Shown here in pieces: positions 1 through 6,569 of a DNA stretch of 9,938 nt (positions are counted from its first letter, which is position 1; every line of letters starts with the position of its first letter). The position numbers and the translations under genes were made by a program. Source of the stretch: CAYYOS01 sp964473355 (GTDB lineage: Bacteria; Pseudomonadota; Gammaproteobacteria; Burkholderiales; REEB80); assembly GCA_964473355.1 (NCBI GenBank), contig CAYYOS010000093.1, positions 1-9,938 on the forward strand, read 5' to 3'. The notes under the pieces are model-generated. The model was not told the origin of the DNA. It worked only from the letters and a program-made list of their open reading frames with translations, and did not search any database.

Positions 1-843
1 TTAGTGAGCGAGCAAAACGCTCAGGCGAAAATCTGTTATCTGCACGCTGAGCGTTACGTGTCCGACGTGGTGCGCGCTTATCAACATAAGGCTTTTGATG
101 ATTTTAAGCGCTATTACCACTCTTTAGATTTGTTACTCATTGACGACATTCAGTTTTTTAGCAATAAAAGCCGCACACAAGAAGAGTTTTTTTATGCCTT
201 TAATGCCTTAATCGAACGCCATAAGCAGGTTATAATCAGCTGCGACACTTACCCGAAAGAAATCGTGGGCATAGAAGACCGCCTCATATCCCGTTTTGGA
301 TGGGGTTTGACGGTGGCCCTGGAGCCACCGGAACTGGAAATGCGCGTGGCTATTTTAATTAAAAAGGCCGCGGCAGAGGGGGTAGAGTTAAAAGAAGAGG
401 TGGCATTTTTCATAGCTCGACAAATTCATTCCAACGTACGTGAGTTAGAGGGCGCCTTGAAGCGCGTGCTTGCTTATTCCCGTTTTACCGGTCACGCGGT
501 GAATCTCGATATTACCAAGGAAGCATTAAAGGATTTGTTGGCCGTACAAAATCGCCAAATTTCGATCGAAAACATTCAAAAAACGGTGGCAGATTATTAC
601 AAAATTAAGGTCGCGGAAATGTATTCCAAGCGGCGGACCCGCCTCGTGGCGCGCCCTAGGCAAGTAGCTATGGCCCTCGCCAAGGAGCTCACCCAATTAA
701 GTCTGCCGCACATTGGCGACGCTTTTGGGGGCAGGGACCACACGACCGTGTTACACGCTTGTCGAAAAATAGAGTCATTAAAACAACATGATAGCAGTAT
801 TAGCCGCGACTTTAATGTATTAATGCAAGTTCTGCGTGGTTAA
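1..843 (+). CDS. dnaA: Chromosomal replication initiator DnaA, 3' part (5' end outside window)
   Basis: DnaA is the AAA+ ATPase that binds DnaA boxes at the origin, melts the DNA and helps load the replicative helicase. The reading frame is open from base 1 (Leu-Val-Ser-Glu), so the apparent GTG at position 4 is internal. Domains I and II and the Walker A loop lie upstream, and about 280 of roughly 450-470 residues are present. Visible parts in order are Walker B (LLLIDDIQFF), the arginine-finger segment (SRFGWGLTV), sensor 2 (NVRELEGALKRV) and the domain IV DNA-binding signature (GRDHTTVLHACRKI). Residues matching E. coli V211 and R245, which contact single-stranded origin DNA, are conserved. 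The sensor-1 segment reads CDTYPKEI where E. coli has SDRYPKEI. The assignment is secure from near-continuous alignment with E. coli DnaA. dnaN follows after 189 bases. Confidence 0.97.
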   Translation, partial: LVSEQNAQAKICYLHAERYVSDVVRAYQHKAFDDFKRYYHSLDLLLIDDIQFFSNKSRTQEEFFYAFNALIERHKQVIISCDTYPKEIVGIEDRLISRFGWGLTVALEPPELEMRVAILIKKAAAEGVELKEEVAFFIARQIHSNVRELEGALKRVLAYSRFTGHAVNLDITKEALKDLLAVQNRQISIENIQKTVADYYKIKVAEMYSKRRTRLVARPRQVAMALAKELTQLSLPHIGDAFGGRDHTTVLHACRKIESLKQHDSSISRDFNVLMQVLRG

Positions 844-857
844 GTATAAGGGGTGTA

Positions 858-890
858 TAAGGTAGTGGTTTTTTCTCTCGCGCTACCTTA
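858..890. repeat. 8-bp perfect inverted repeat after dnaA
   Basis: TAAGGTAG (858-865) and CTACCTTA (883-890) are perfect inverted arms around a 17-base loop, starting 15 bases after the dnaA stop. The T-rich stretch lies inside the loop rather than after the second arm, so it is not a normal intrinsic terminator. It could be a protein-binding site or an mRNA hairpin between dnaA and dnaN. The function is unknown. Confidence 0.4.
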
Positions 891-942
891 AGTAAAATCA
901 GTCACAATGTTTGCCGCGCTTATATCCGGTTTTACAGTCGCT

Positions 943-994
943 TTATACATAGGACAAGCTGTTGAATGAATTCAAATTTTTTAGCTTATCCCCC
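943..994 (+). promoter_or_regulatory. Candidate weak DnaA boxes in the dnaA-dnaN spacer
   Basis: TTATACATA (943-951) differs from the degenerate DnaA box TTATNCACA at one position, and TTATCCCCC (986-994) differs from TTATCCACA at two. Both lie on the same strand in the 189-base spacer and flank an AT-rich stretch that includes the near-palindrome TTGAAT-GA-ATTCAA (962-975). DnaA boxes between dnaA and dnaN are known in some gammaproteobacteria such as Pseudomonas. Neither box is perfect and two such matches could be chance. A -10-like TATACA (944-949) overlaps the first box, but it lacks a good -35, so I cannot place the dnaN promoter firmly. Confidence 0.3.
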
Positions 995-1032
995 GTTTGC
1001 TGGAGGCGTTATTACTAGACTTAAAGTTTTAT

Positions 1033-2136
1033 ATGTTAATTAATATCAATAGAGATGAGTTATTGCGCCCCTTGCAAGCGGTCGCAGGGGTAGTAGAGCG
1101 CCGCCACACCTTACCCATTCTATCTAACGTGTTGATTCAAGCCTCTGAGACCGCCATCACCTTTACTGCCACGGATTTAGAAATACAAATTTCGGTAAGT
1201 ATGGCGAACAATACCCCGCTTAAAACCTTCGCTATTACCACGTCAGCTCGAAAGCTGTTAGATATTTGCCGCGCTTTACCAGAGGGCGGCCAACTAACCT
1301 TAGACCTTACCGCAGCTCGTTTAAAAATCAAGGCGGGGGGCAGCCAATTTAATTTACAAACTCTGCCTGCAGAGGATTTCCCTAAACTGAAATCAGCCAC
1401 CGAAACACCCGCGCTTATTAGTGTGCCGCAGAAGGACTTTAAAAAACTAATTCACCGCGTGCACTACGCAATGGCTCAACAAGATATCCGTTATTACTTA
1501 AACGGCTTGTTGTTATTAATCGAACCGGAAAGCATCAAAATGGTAACCACAGACGGTCACCGCCTTGCGCTTTGCGCCCTGGAACTGCGCTCGCAACAAG
1601 GTCAGCAAGAAGTAATTTTACCCCGCAAGACCATCACTGAGTTGGTAAAGCTTTTGGAGGACGAGCCATCCCCTTTGAATATTGAAATACGCCCGACGCA
1701 AGCAAGGTTCATGTTTGCTAATACGACGTTCGAATCTAAAGTAATCGACGGTAAGTTCCCGGATTATCAAAAAGTAGTGCCACAGGGTTACACTAAAACT
1801 ATAAAAATTAATCGACTAACCCTGTTGCGCGCCTTACAGCGGGCCGCAATTTTATCTAACGATAAATTTAAAGGGGTGCGGCTAATGATTACCGAAAACA
1901 ACCTCAGTGTCGTATGTAGTAACAACGAACACGAGGAGGCGCAAGAAGATTTATCCGTTGATTATGCGGGAGAACCATTAGATATTGGATTTAACGTTAA
2001 TTATTTGATGGATGTGTTAAATAACTTAAGTAGCGACGAAATAGATTTTGCCTTTGGCGACGCCAACAGCAGTTGTCTGGTGACCACGCCCGAAGAGATT
2101 AATTTTAAGTATGTAGTCATGCCGTTGCGCATTTAA
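1033..2136 (+). CDS. dnaN: DNA polymerase III subunit beta (sliding clamp)
   Basis: The beta clamp is a homodimeric ring that encircles DNA and tethers polymerase III and other clamp-binding enzymes. The 367-residue product from this ATG matches the E. coli clamp (366 residues) from end to end. Recognisable segments are RHTLPILSNVL near residue 25, DICRALPEG, MAQQDIRYYLNG, TTDGHRLALC, ESKVIDGKFPDYQKV, RAAILSNDKFKGVRL, GFNVNYLMDVLN and the C-terminal YVVMPLRI that helps form the client-binding pocket. An in-frame TTG 12 codons upstream (997) would add residues absent from the family, so I prefer 1033. The ribosome-binding site is poor: the only strong GGAGG (1002-1006) is 26 bases from this ATG. 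The gene ends directly against a parS-like site and is probably co-transcribed with gyrB. Confidence 0.97.
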   Translation: MLININRDELLRPLQAVAGVVERRHTLPILSNVLIQASETAITFTATDLEIQISVSMANNTPLKTFAITTSARKLLDICRALPEGGQLTLDLTAARLKIKAGGSQFNLQTLPAEDFPKLKSATETPALISVPQKDFKKLIHRVHYAMAQQDIRYYLNGLLLLIEPESIKMVTTDGHRLALCALELRSQQGQQEVILPRKTITELVKLLEDEPSPLNIEIRPTQARFMFANTTFESKVIDGKFPDYQKVVPQGYTKTIKINRLTLLRALQRAAILSNDKFKGVRLMITENNLSVVCSNNEHEEAQEDLSVDYAGEPLDIGFNVNYLMDVLNNLSSDEIDFAFGDANSSCLVTTPEEINFKYVVMPLRI

Positions 2137-2152
2137 TGTTTCACGTGAAACC
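2137..2152. promoter_or_regulatory. parS-like ParB-binding (centromere) site
   Basis: TGTTTCACGTGAAACC matches 15 of 16 bases of the widely conserved chromosomal parS sequence TGTTTCACGTGAAACA. Bases 2138-2151 form a perfect 14-bp palindrome centred on CACGTG. The site begins on the base after the dnaN stop codon and ends 3 bases before the gyrB ribosome-binding site. Chromosomal parS sites cluster close to the origin, load the CTPase ParB and drive origin segregation through ParA, which fits this location. The last base is the only departure from consensus. No parA or parB gene lies in the window, so ParB loading here is inferred from sequence and position. Confidence 0.85.
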
Positions 2153-2163
2153 TTAGGAAATAT

Positions 2164-4608
2164 ATGACCCCAGAATTACCCAAAGAAACCTCAGGAAAAA
2201 GCAAGGCACCGATATTGCCACCTACGGCCGACTATGACTCTAGCAGCATAAAAGTGCTAAAAGGTCTGGATGCGGTACGTAAGCGGCCCGGGATGTATAT
2301 AGGCGACACCAGCGATGGCACGGGTTTGCACCACATGGTTTTCGAGACGGTGGACAATGCCATAGACGAGGCCTTAGCGGGACACTGCGACGAGATCAAA
2401 GTTACCATACATAGCGACAACTCTATAAGCGTTACCGATAACGGCCGCGGTATACCCACGGATATACACAGCGAAGAAGGAAAGTCGGCAGCGGAAGTCA
2501 TCATGACGGTGTTGCACGCAGGCGGGAAATTCGACAACAACTCTTATAAAATTTCTGGCGGCTTGCATGGCGTTGGCGTGTCTGTGGTTAACGCCCTTTC
2601 TGAATGGCTGAAGTTAACAATACGCCGCGACGGCAAAACCCATTATATGGAATTTAAAATGGGCGATCCGGTGGCACCTTTAAAAGTTATCGGGCAGACC
2701 GAACGCAAAGGCACGGAAGTGCATTTTTTGCCCAGCGTGGAGATTTTCGGAAATATTGAATTTCATTATGATATTTTGGCCAAACGCCTGCGGGAGCTGT
2801 CATTTCTTAATCATGGTGTAAAAATTGATTTGCACGATCAACGTAGCGGCAAAGAAGAAAACTTTGCCTTTTTGGGCGGCGTGAAAGGTTTCGTTGAATA
2901 TATCAACCGCAGTAAAACTGTGCTGCACCCCAACATCTTTTATGCAAAAGGCATAAAAGAGGGCATCACCGTTGAAGTAGCGATGCAATGGAATGACTCC
3001 TATCAAGAAGCGGTGCTGTGTTTTACCAACAATATCCCGCAACGCGATGGCGGCACTCACTTAACGGGTTTGCGTGCGGCGCTAACCCGCACACTTAATC
3101 AATATATCGAGGCCAACGAGCTCGCAAAAAAAGCTAAAGTGGAAACTAGTGGTGATGATATGCGGGAAGGATTGGCGCTGGTGCTGTCCATTAAAGTGCC
3201 CGACCCAAAATTCTCCTCACAAACCAAAGACAAACTGGTGTCATCCGAGGTTCGTCCTATCGTAGACGAGGTGGTCGCACAAAAACTGGAGGAGTTTTTG
3301 TTAGAAAAACCTTTGGACGCTAAGATTATAGTTGGCAAAATTATAGAGGCGGCCCGAGCCCGCGAGGCGGCGCGCAAAGCGCGCGACATGACGCGCCGCA
3401 AAGGGGTTTTAGATGGCCTCGGCCTGCCGGGGAAGTTGGCCGACTGCCAAGAAAAAGACCCGGCCTTATGCGAGCTATATTTGGTAGAAGGGGATTCTGC
3501 GGGTGGCTCGGCTAAACAAGGACGTGACCGAAAGTTTCAAGCCATACTGCCGCTTAAGGGTAAAATTTTAAACGTCGAAAAAGCGCGTTTTGATAAGCTG
3601 GTGTCTTCGCAAGAAATTGCGACCCTTATTACGGCGCTTGGTACCGGCATCGGCAAAGACGAATACAAACCGGAGAAGCTGCGCTATCACCGCATCATTA
3701 TTATGACGGACGCCGACGTCGATGGCTCGCACATACGCACTTTGCTGCTGACGTTTTTTTATCGACAAATGCCCGAACTTGTAGAGCGCGGCCATATATA
3801 TATAGCCCAGCCGCCTTTGTATAAGGTCAAAGCTGGCAAACAAGAACGCTATGTCAAAGACGATCATGAGCTTAAACAAGATCTACTAACCCAAGCGTTG
3901 GCCGGGGCAGAGCTTTATAGCGAACCGGCAGCAGCCCCCATTAAAGGCAAAGCGTTGGGAGAAATCGCTAAAGAATATCTGTTGGCGGAGTCGGTAATCG
4001 AACGGCTGTCGCAAGTCATGGCGGAGCCACTTTTGTATGCGCTGTTGAGTGCGCCTGTAATTGATCTTGCCACCGAAGCAAAAACCAAAGAGAGCATAAA
4101 AAATCTAACGCCCCTGCTGGCTGGAGATAATGTGCATCTTGCCGCACATTACGATGAAAAAAACGAAGCGTATCGCATCGTCGTGGAGCGTAACTTTCAT
4201 GGGAATGTGCGTAAAACTTTTCTGGACTCGGACTTTTTGGAAAGCGGGGACTACGCCCAACTGAAAAAAACCGCAAGCATTTTGCAAGGCTTACTAAAAG
4301 AAGACGCCTTGGTTAAACGCGGCGAACATGAACTGAGCGTCAAAGACTTTAAGAGCGCGCTAGATTGGTTGCTGGAAGAGGCGAAGGCGGGCCTTAGCAT
4401 TCAGCGCTACAAGGGCCTGGGGGAAATGAACCCGGTGCAACTTTGGGAAACAACCATGGACCCGACCGTGCGGCGCCTGCTAAAGGTGCAAATTGACGAT
4501 GCGATTACCGCGGATGAAATTTTCACCACGCTAATGGGCGACCAAGTCGAACCACGCCGCGCATTTATTGAGGCCAACGCCCTGGTGGTTCAGAATCTGG
4601 ACATTTAA
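2164..4608 (+). CDS. gyrB: DNA gyrase subunit B
   Basis: GyrB is the ATPase subunit of the GyrA2GyrB2 type II topoisomerase that introduces negative supercoils. The 814-residue product aligns along its whole length with E. coli GyrB (804 residues) and has about 19 extra N-terminal residues. The GHKL ATPase motifs are ETVDNAIDEA (catalytic Glu61, Mg-binding Asn65), TDNGRGIP (from 91) and GGLHGVGVS (from 132). The TOPRIM motifs are LVEGDSAGG (Glu442, Asp444) and DADVDG (Asp516/518/520), with PLKGK between. Positions equivalent to E. coli Asp426 and Lys447, where quinolone resistance can arise, are wild type. The insertion characteristic of gammaproteobacterial GyrB lies between about residues 575 and 740. 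The tail QRYKGLGEMNP to VEPRRAFIE is canonical. The ATG has AGGAAA at 2155-2160. dnaN lies 27 bases upstream and recF is absent between them. Confidence 0.98.
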   Translation: MTPELPKETSGKSKAPILPPTADYDSSSIKVLKGLDAVRKRPGMYIGDTSDGTGLHHMVFETVDNAIDEALAGHCDEIKVTIHSDNSISVTDNGRGIPTDIHSEEGKSAAEVIMTVLHAGGKFDNNSYKISGGLHGVGVSVVNALSEWLKLTIRRDGKTHYMEFKMGDPVAPLKVIGQTERKGTEVHFLPSVEIFGNIEFHYDILAKRLRELSFLNHGVKIDLHDQRSGKEENFAFLGGVKGFVEYINRSKTVLHPNIFYAKGIKEGITVEVAMQWNDSYQEAVLCFTNNIPQRDGGTHLTGLRAALTRTLNQYIEANELAKKAKVETSGDDMREGLALVLSIKVPDPKFSSQTKDKLVSSEVRPIVDEVVAQKLEEFLLEKPLDAKIIVGKIIEAARAREAARKARDMTRRKGVLDGLGLPGKLADCQEKDPALCELYLVEGDSAGGSAKQGRDRKFQAILPLKGKILNVEKARFDKLVSSQEIATLITALGTGIGKDEYKPEKLRYHRIIIMTDADVDGSHIRTLLLTFFYRQMPELVERGHIYIAQPPLYKVKAGKQERYVKDDHELKQDLLTQALAGAELYSEPAAAPIKGKALGEIAKEYLLAESVIERLSQVMAEPLLYALLSAPVIDLATEAKTKESIKNLTPLLAGDNVHLAAHYDEKNEAYRIVVERNFHGNVRKTFLDSDFLESGDYAQLKKTASILQGLLKEDALVKRGEHELSVKDFKSALDWLLEEAKAGLSIQRYKGLGEMNPVQLWETTMDPTVRRLLKVQIDDAITADEIFTTLMGDQVEPRRAFIEANALVVQNLDI

Positions 4609-4612
4609 ATAT

Positions 4613-4686
4613 CGCGGGGTCTCACACAACAGCCAAGATGCATCCAGCGAAGCGGGTGGACGCGGACGAAGTTTGATGATCCCGCG
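4613..4686. repeat. Long-range inverted repeat between gyrB and the ABC genes
   Basis: CGCGGGGTC (4613-4621) can pair with GATCCCGCG (4678-4686) as 9 bp with one G-T wobble, enclosing a 56-base loop. Within the loop TCCA (4643-4646) and TGGA (4657-4660) can also pair. The structure begins 4 bases after the gyrB stop and ends 5 bases before the AGGA (4692-4695) preceding the ABC ATPase start. No T-tract follows, so it is a poor terminator. It could be a structured leader. No known riboswitch or tRNA was recognised. Confidence 0.35.
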
Positions 4687-4705
4687 GTCTTAGGACGGCA
4701 GCCGA

Positions 4706-5662
4706 TTGCAAAGCATTATTTCTGTACGCCAGCTCAGCAAAACTTATGCTTCGGGGTTTCATGCGCTAAAACCGCTTGATTTAGACATTCGGCGTGGCGA
4801 AATCTTTGCTTTGCTCGGTCCCAATGGCGCCGGCAAAACCACCCTGATTAATATTATCTGCGGCATCGTAAAACCCAGCTGGGGAAGTGTGAGTGCTGAC
4901 GGCCATAATATCGTTAGTGACTATCGGGCGGCACGCGCCAAGATCGGGCTGGTGCCGCAGGAGCTTTCCACCGACGCGTTCGAAACAGTATGGGCCACCG
5001 TTAAATTTAGCCGGGGTTTGTTTGGCAAGGCGCCGAACCCCGTCTACCTGGAAAAAGTCTTGCGCGAGCTTTCTCTTTGGGACAAGAAATACAACAAGAT
5101 TATGGCGCTCTCGGGGGGCATGAAGCGCCGGGTTTTAATCGCCAAGGCCTTATCGCACGAGCCGGAAATTCTGTTTCTCGACGAGCCCACCGCTGGTGTG
5201 GATGTGGAGTTGCGACGCGACATGTGGCAGATGGTGCGCGACCTAAACAAAAGCGGTGTGACGGTTATCTTAACCACGCACTACATCGAAGAGGCCGAGA
5301 AAATCGCCGATCGTATCGGTATTATCAGCAAAGGGGAGTTAATACTAGTCGAGGATAAAACGGCGCTGATGCGTAAGCTCGGAAAAAAGCAGCTAACACT
5401 GCAACTACAAACGCCCCTCGAGCAAATTCCCGCCGCGCTCTCCTCGCTGCCGCTGGAGCTGGCTCAAGGCGGCGAGGCGTTGGTGTATACCTTTGACACC
5501 CAAACAGAAGAAACCGGGATTGCGGCGCTACTTAAACAACTGGCTGAGCTCGGCATCGATTTCCATGACCTCCATTCAAACGAAAGTTCCTTGGAAGAAA
5601 TTTTCGTTAGCCTGGTGCACGCGGATCGGCAAGCGCGGCCCTCAGAGGAGTTGCGCGCTTGA
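4706..5662 (+). CDS. ABC-2 type exporter, ATP-binding subunit (YadG-like)
   Basis: This is the cytoplasmic ATPase of an ABC-2 exporter and powers transport through the permease encoded next. All nucleotide-binding motifs are intact: Walker A GPNGAGKTT (residues 38-46, Lys44), Q-loop VPQE (Gln85), signature LSGGMKRR (135-142), Walker B LFLDEP (Asp159, Glu160), D-loop AGVD and H-loop His192. After about residue 215 comes an accessory C-terminal region ending SSLEEIFVSLV, as in E. coli YadG, which the 318-residue protein resembles in length and sequence. The probable start is TTG, with AGGA 10 bases upstream; no ATG lies near the conserved N-terminus. The stop codon overlaps the permease start by 4 bases, indicating translational coupling. 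The substrate cannot be read from sequence. NodI- and drug-exporter-type ATPases are related alternatives. Confidence 0.9.
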   Translation: MQSIISVRQLSKTYASGFHALKPLDLDIRRGEIFALLGPNGAGKTTLINIICGIVKPSWGSVSADGHNIVSDYRAARAKIGLVPQELSTDAFETVWATVKFSRGLFGKAPNPVYLEKVLRELSLWDKKYNKIMALSGGMKRRVLIAKALSHEPEILFLDEPTAGVDVELRRDMWQMVRDLNKSGVTVILTTHYIEEAEKIADRIGIISKGELILVEDKTALMRKLGKKQLTLQLQTPLEQIPAALSSLPLELAQGGEALVYTFDTQTEETGIAALLKQLAELGIDFHDLHSNESSLEEIFVSLVHADRQARPSEELRA

Positions 5663-6420
5663 ATTGGCACGCAGTGCATGCGATCTATCGCTTTGAGATG
5701 GCGCGTACTTTTCGCACCGTCACTCAATCCATAGCGTCTCCTGTATTGTCGACGTCGCTTTATTTCGTCGTGTTCGGCGCAGCCATCGGTTCGCGTATGG
5801 GAAACATCGACGGCATCAGCTACGGCGCATTCATCATTCCCGGCCTCATCATGCTCTCGTTGCTGAATGAGAGCATCTCCAATGCCTCGTTCGGCATTTA
5901 CATGCCGAAGTGGTCGGGGACGATTTATGAGCTGCTGTCGGCACCAATTTCCTTTGTAGAAGCGGTGATAGGATACGTGGGCGCAGCGGCCAGCAAATCG
6001 GTGATGTTGGGCGTGCTAATTCTGCTCACCGCACGCATCTTTGTTCCTTACGAGATTGCGCATCCAGTGTGGATGCTTTGTTTTTTGCTCCTGACCGCCG
6101 TCACTTTCAGCCTTTTCGGTTTCATTGTGGGTTTGTGGGCGGATGACTTCCAAAAGCTGCAAGTCATTCCCTTGATGGTAGTAACGCCGTTAACCTTTCT
6201 GGGTGGGGCCTTCTACTCCATCAATATGCTACCGCCTGTGTGGCAGACGATTACGCTGTTTAATCCAGTAGTGTATTTGATCAGCGGGTTTCGCTGGAGC
6301 TTTTACGGAGTCGCTGATGTCAATGTCGGCATTAGTTTGGCCGCCATCCTGGGTTTTTTGGCGTTGTGCCTGGGTGTGGTCTGGTGGATTTTTCGGACAG
6401 GATGGAAGCTCAAGGTTTGA
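5659..6420 (+). CDS. ABC-2 type exporter, membrane permease (YadH-like)
   Basis: This is the inner-membrane channel subunit partnered with the preceding ATPase. The 253-residue protein shows about six hydrophobic segments, near residues 25-48, 55-75, 103-125, 136-160, 168-188 and 225-248. It carries the ABC-2 permease signature region PLTFLGGAFYSINMLPP followed by FNPVVYLISGFRW. Its length and this signature resemble E. coli YadH (256 residues). The TTG start overlaps the ATPase TGA in a TTGA arrangement and has a strong GAGGAG (5645-5650) 8 bases upstream, supporting this start over the ATG 12 codons later (5695). The cargo is unknown; YadH-type exporters are poorly characterised and related proteins export drugs, sugars or nodulation factors. 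The gene is followed by a hairpin and a convergent gene, so the exporter operon likely ends here. Confidence 0.9.
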   Translation: MNWHAVHAIYRFEMARTFRTVTQSIASPVLSTSLYFVVFGAAIGSRMGNIDGISYGAFIIPGLIMLSLLNESISNASFGIYMPKWSGTIYELLSAPISFVEAVIGYVGAAASKSVMLGVLILLTARIFVPYEIAHPVWMLCFLLLTAVTFSLFGFIVGLWADDFQKLQVIPLMVVTPLTFLGGAFYSINMLPPVWQTITLFNPVVYLISGFRWSFYGVADVNVGISLAAILGFLALCLGVVWWIFRTGWKLKV

Positions 6421-6435
6421 CGCTACTTCTAAAGG

Positions 6436-6463
6436 GGGTGGCCCGCAGGCCGCCTGACTATCT
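6436..6463 (+). terminator. Possible weak terminator after the exporter operon
   Basis: GGTGGCC (6437-6443) and GGCCGCC (6448-6454) form a 7-bp GC-rich stem with one G-T wobble and a 4-base loop, 16 bases after the permease stop. The following sequence, TGACTATCTTT, is only moderately T-rich. The position between convergent genes supports a terminator, but the poor T-tract makes it weak. Confidence 0.4.
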
Positions 6464-6507
6464 TTGAGAACCACCTTAGATAAAAACACTGCATAACGCG
6501 AAAACTT

Positions 6508-6552
6508 CTGGAGGAAAGACCCGCAGTCAGTTAACGCAGGGCGTTCCTCCAG
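6508..6552 (-). terminator. Extended hairpin downstream of the MBL-fold gene
   Basis: CTGGAGGAA (6508-6516) and TTCCTCCAG (6544-6552) are perfect 9-bp inverted arms. Inside them, bases 6520-6524 and 6536-6540 can form five more pairs. One of these is a G-U wobble only in the minus-strand RNA, and a mismatch in the plus-strand RNA. The hairpin starts 17 bases after the stop of the minus-strand hydrolase gene. After it the minus strand reads AAGTTTTCG, a weak T-tract. A 3'-end hairpin or inefficient terminator for that transcript is the likeliest role. An alternative small stem, AACGC-AGG-GCGTT (6533-6545), competes with it. Confidence 0.4.
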
Positions 6553-6569
6553 CGCCCAAAATCTGTGCG

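Noticed and set aside
4..6. GTG at position 4 as the dnaA start
   Set aside because: The frame is open to base 1 and aligns with the middle of DnaA, just after the Walker A region, so the gene is cut by the window edge.
997..1032. TTG start of dnaN at 997
   Set aside because: It adds 12 residues absent from the clamp family and has no ribosome-binding site of its own.
1137..1400. Antisense and alternative-frame open frames inside dnaN, gyrB, the ABC genes and the lipoprotein gene
   Set aside because: They show no recognisable domains and lie wholly inside well-supported genes; they are by-products of the coding sequence on the other strand or frame.
4609..4705. Possible tRNA in the gyrB-exporter spacer
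   Set aside because: The end pairing is superficially acceptor-like, but there is no T-loop GGTTCGAATCC-type sequence, D-loop or anticodon arm.
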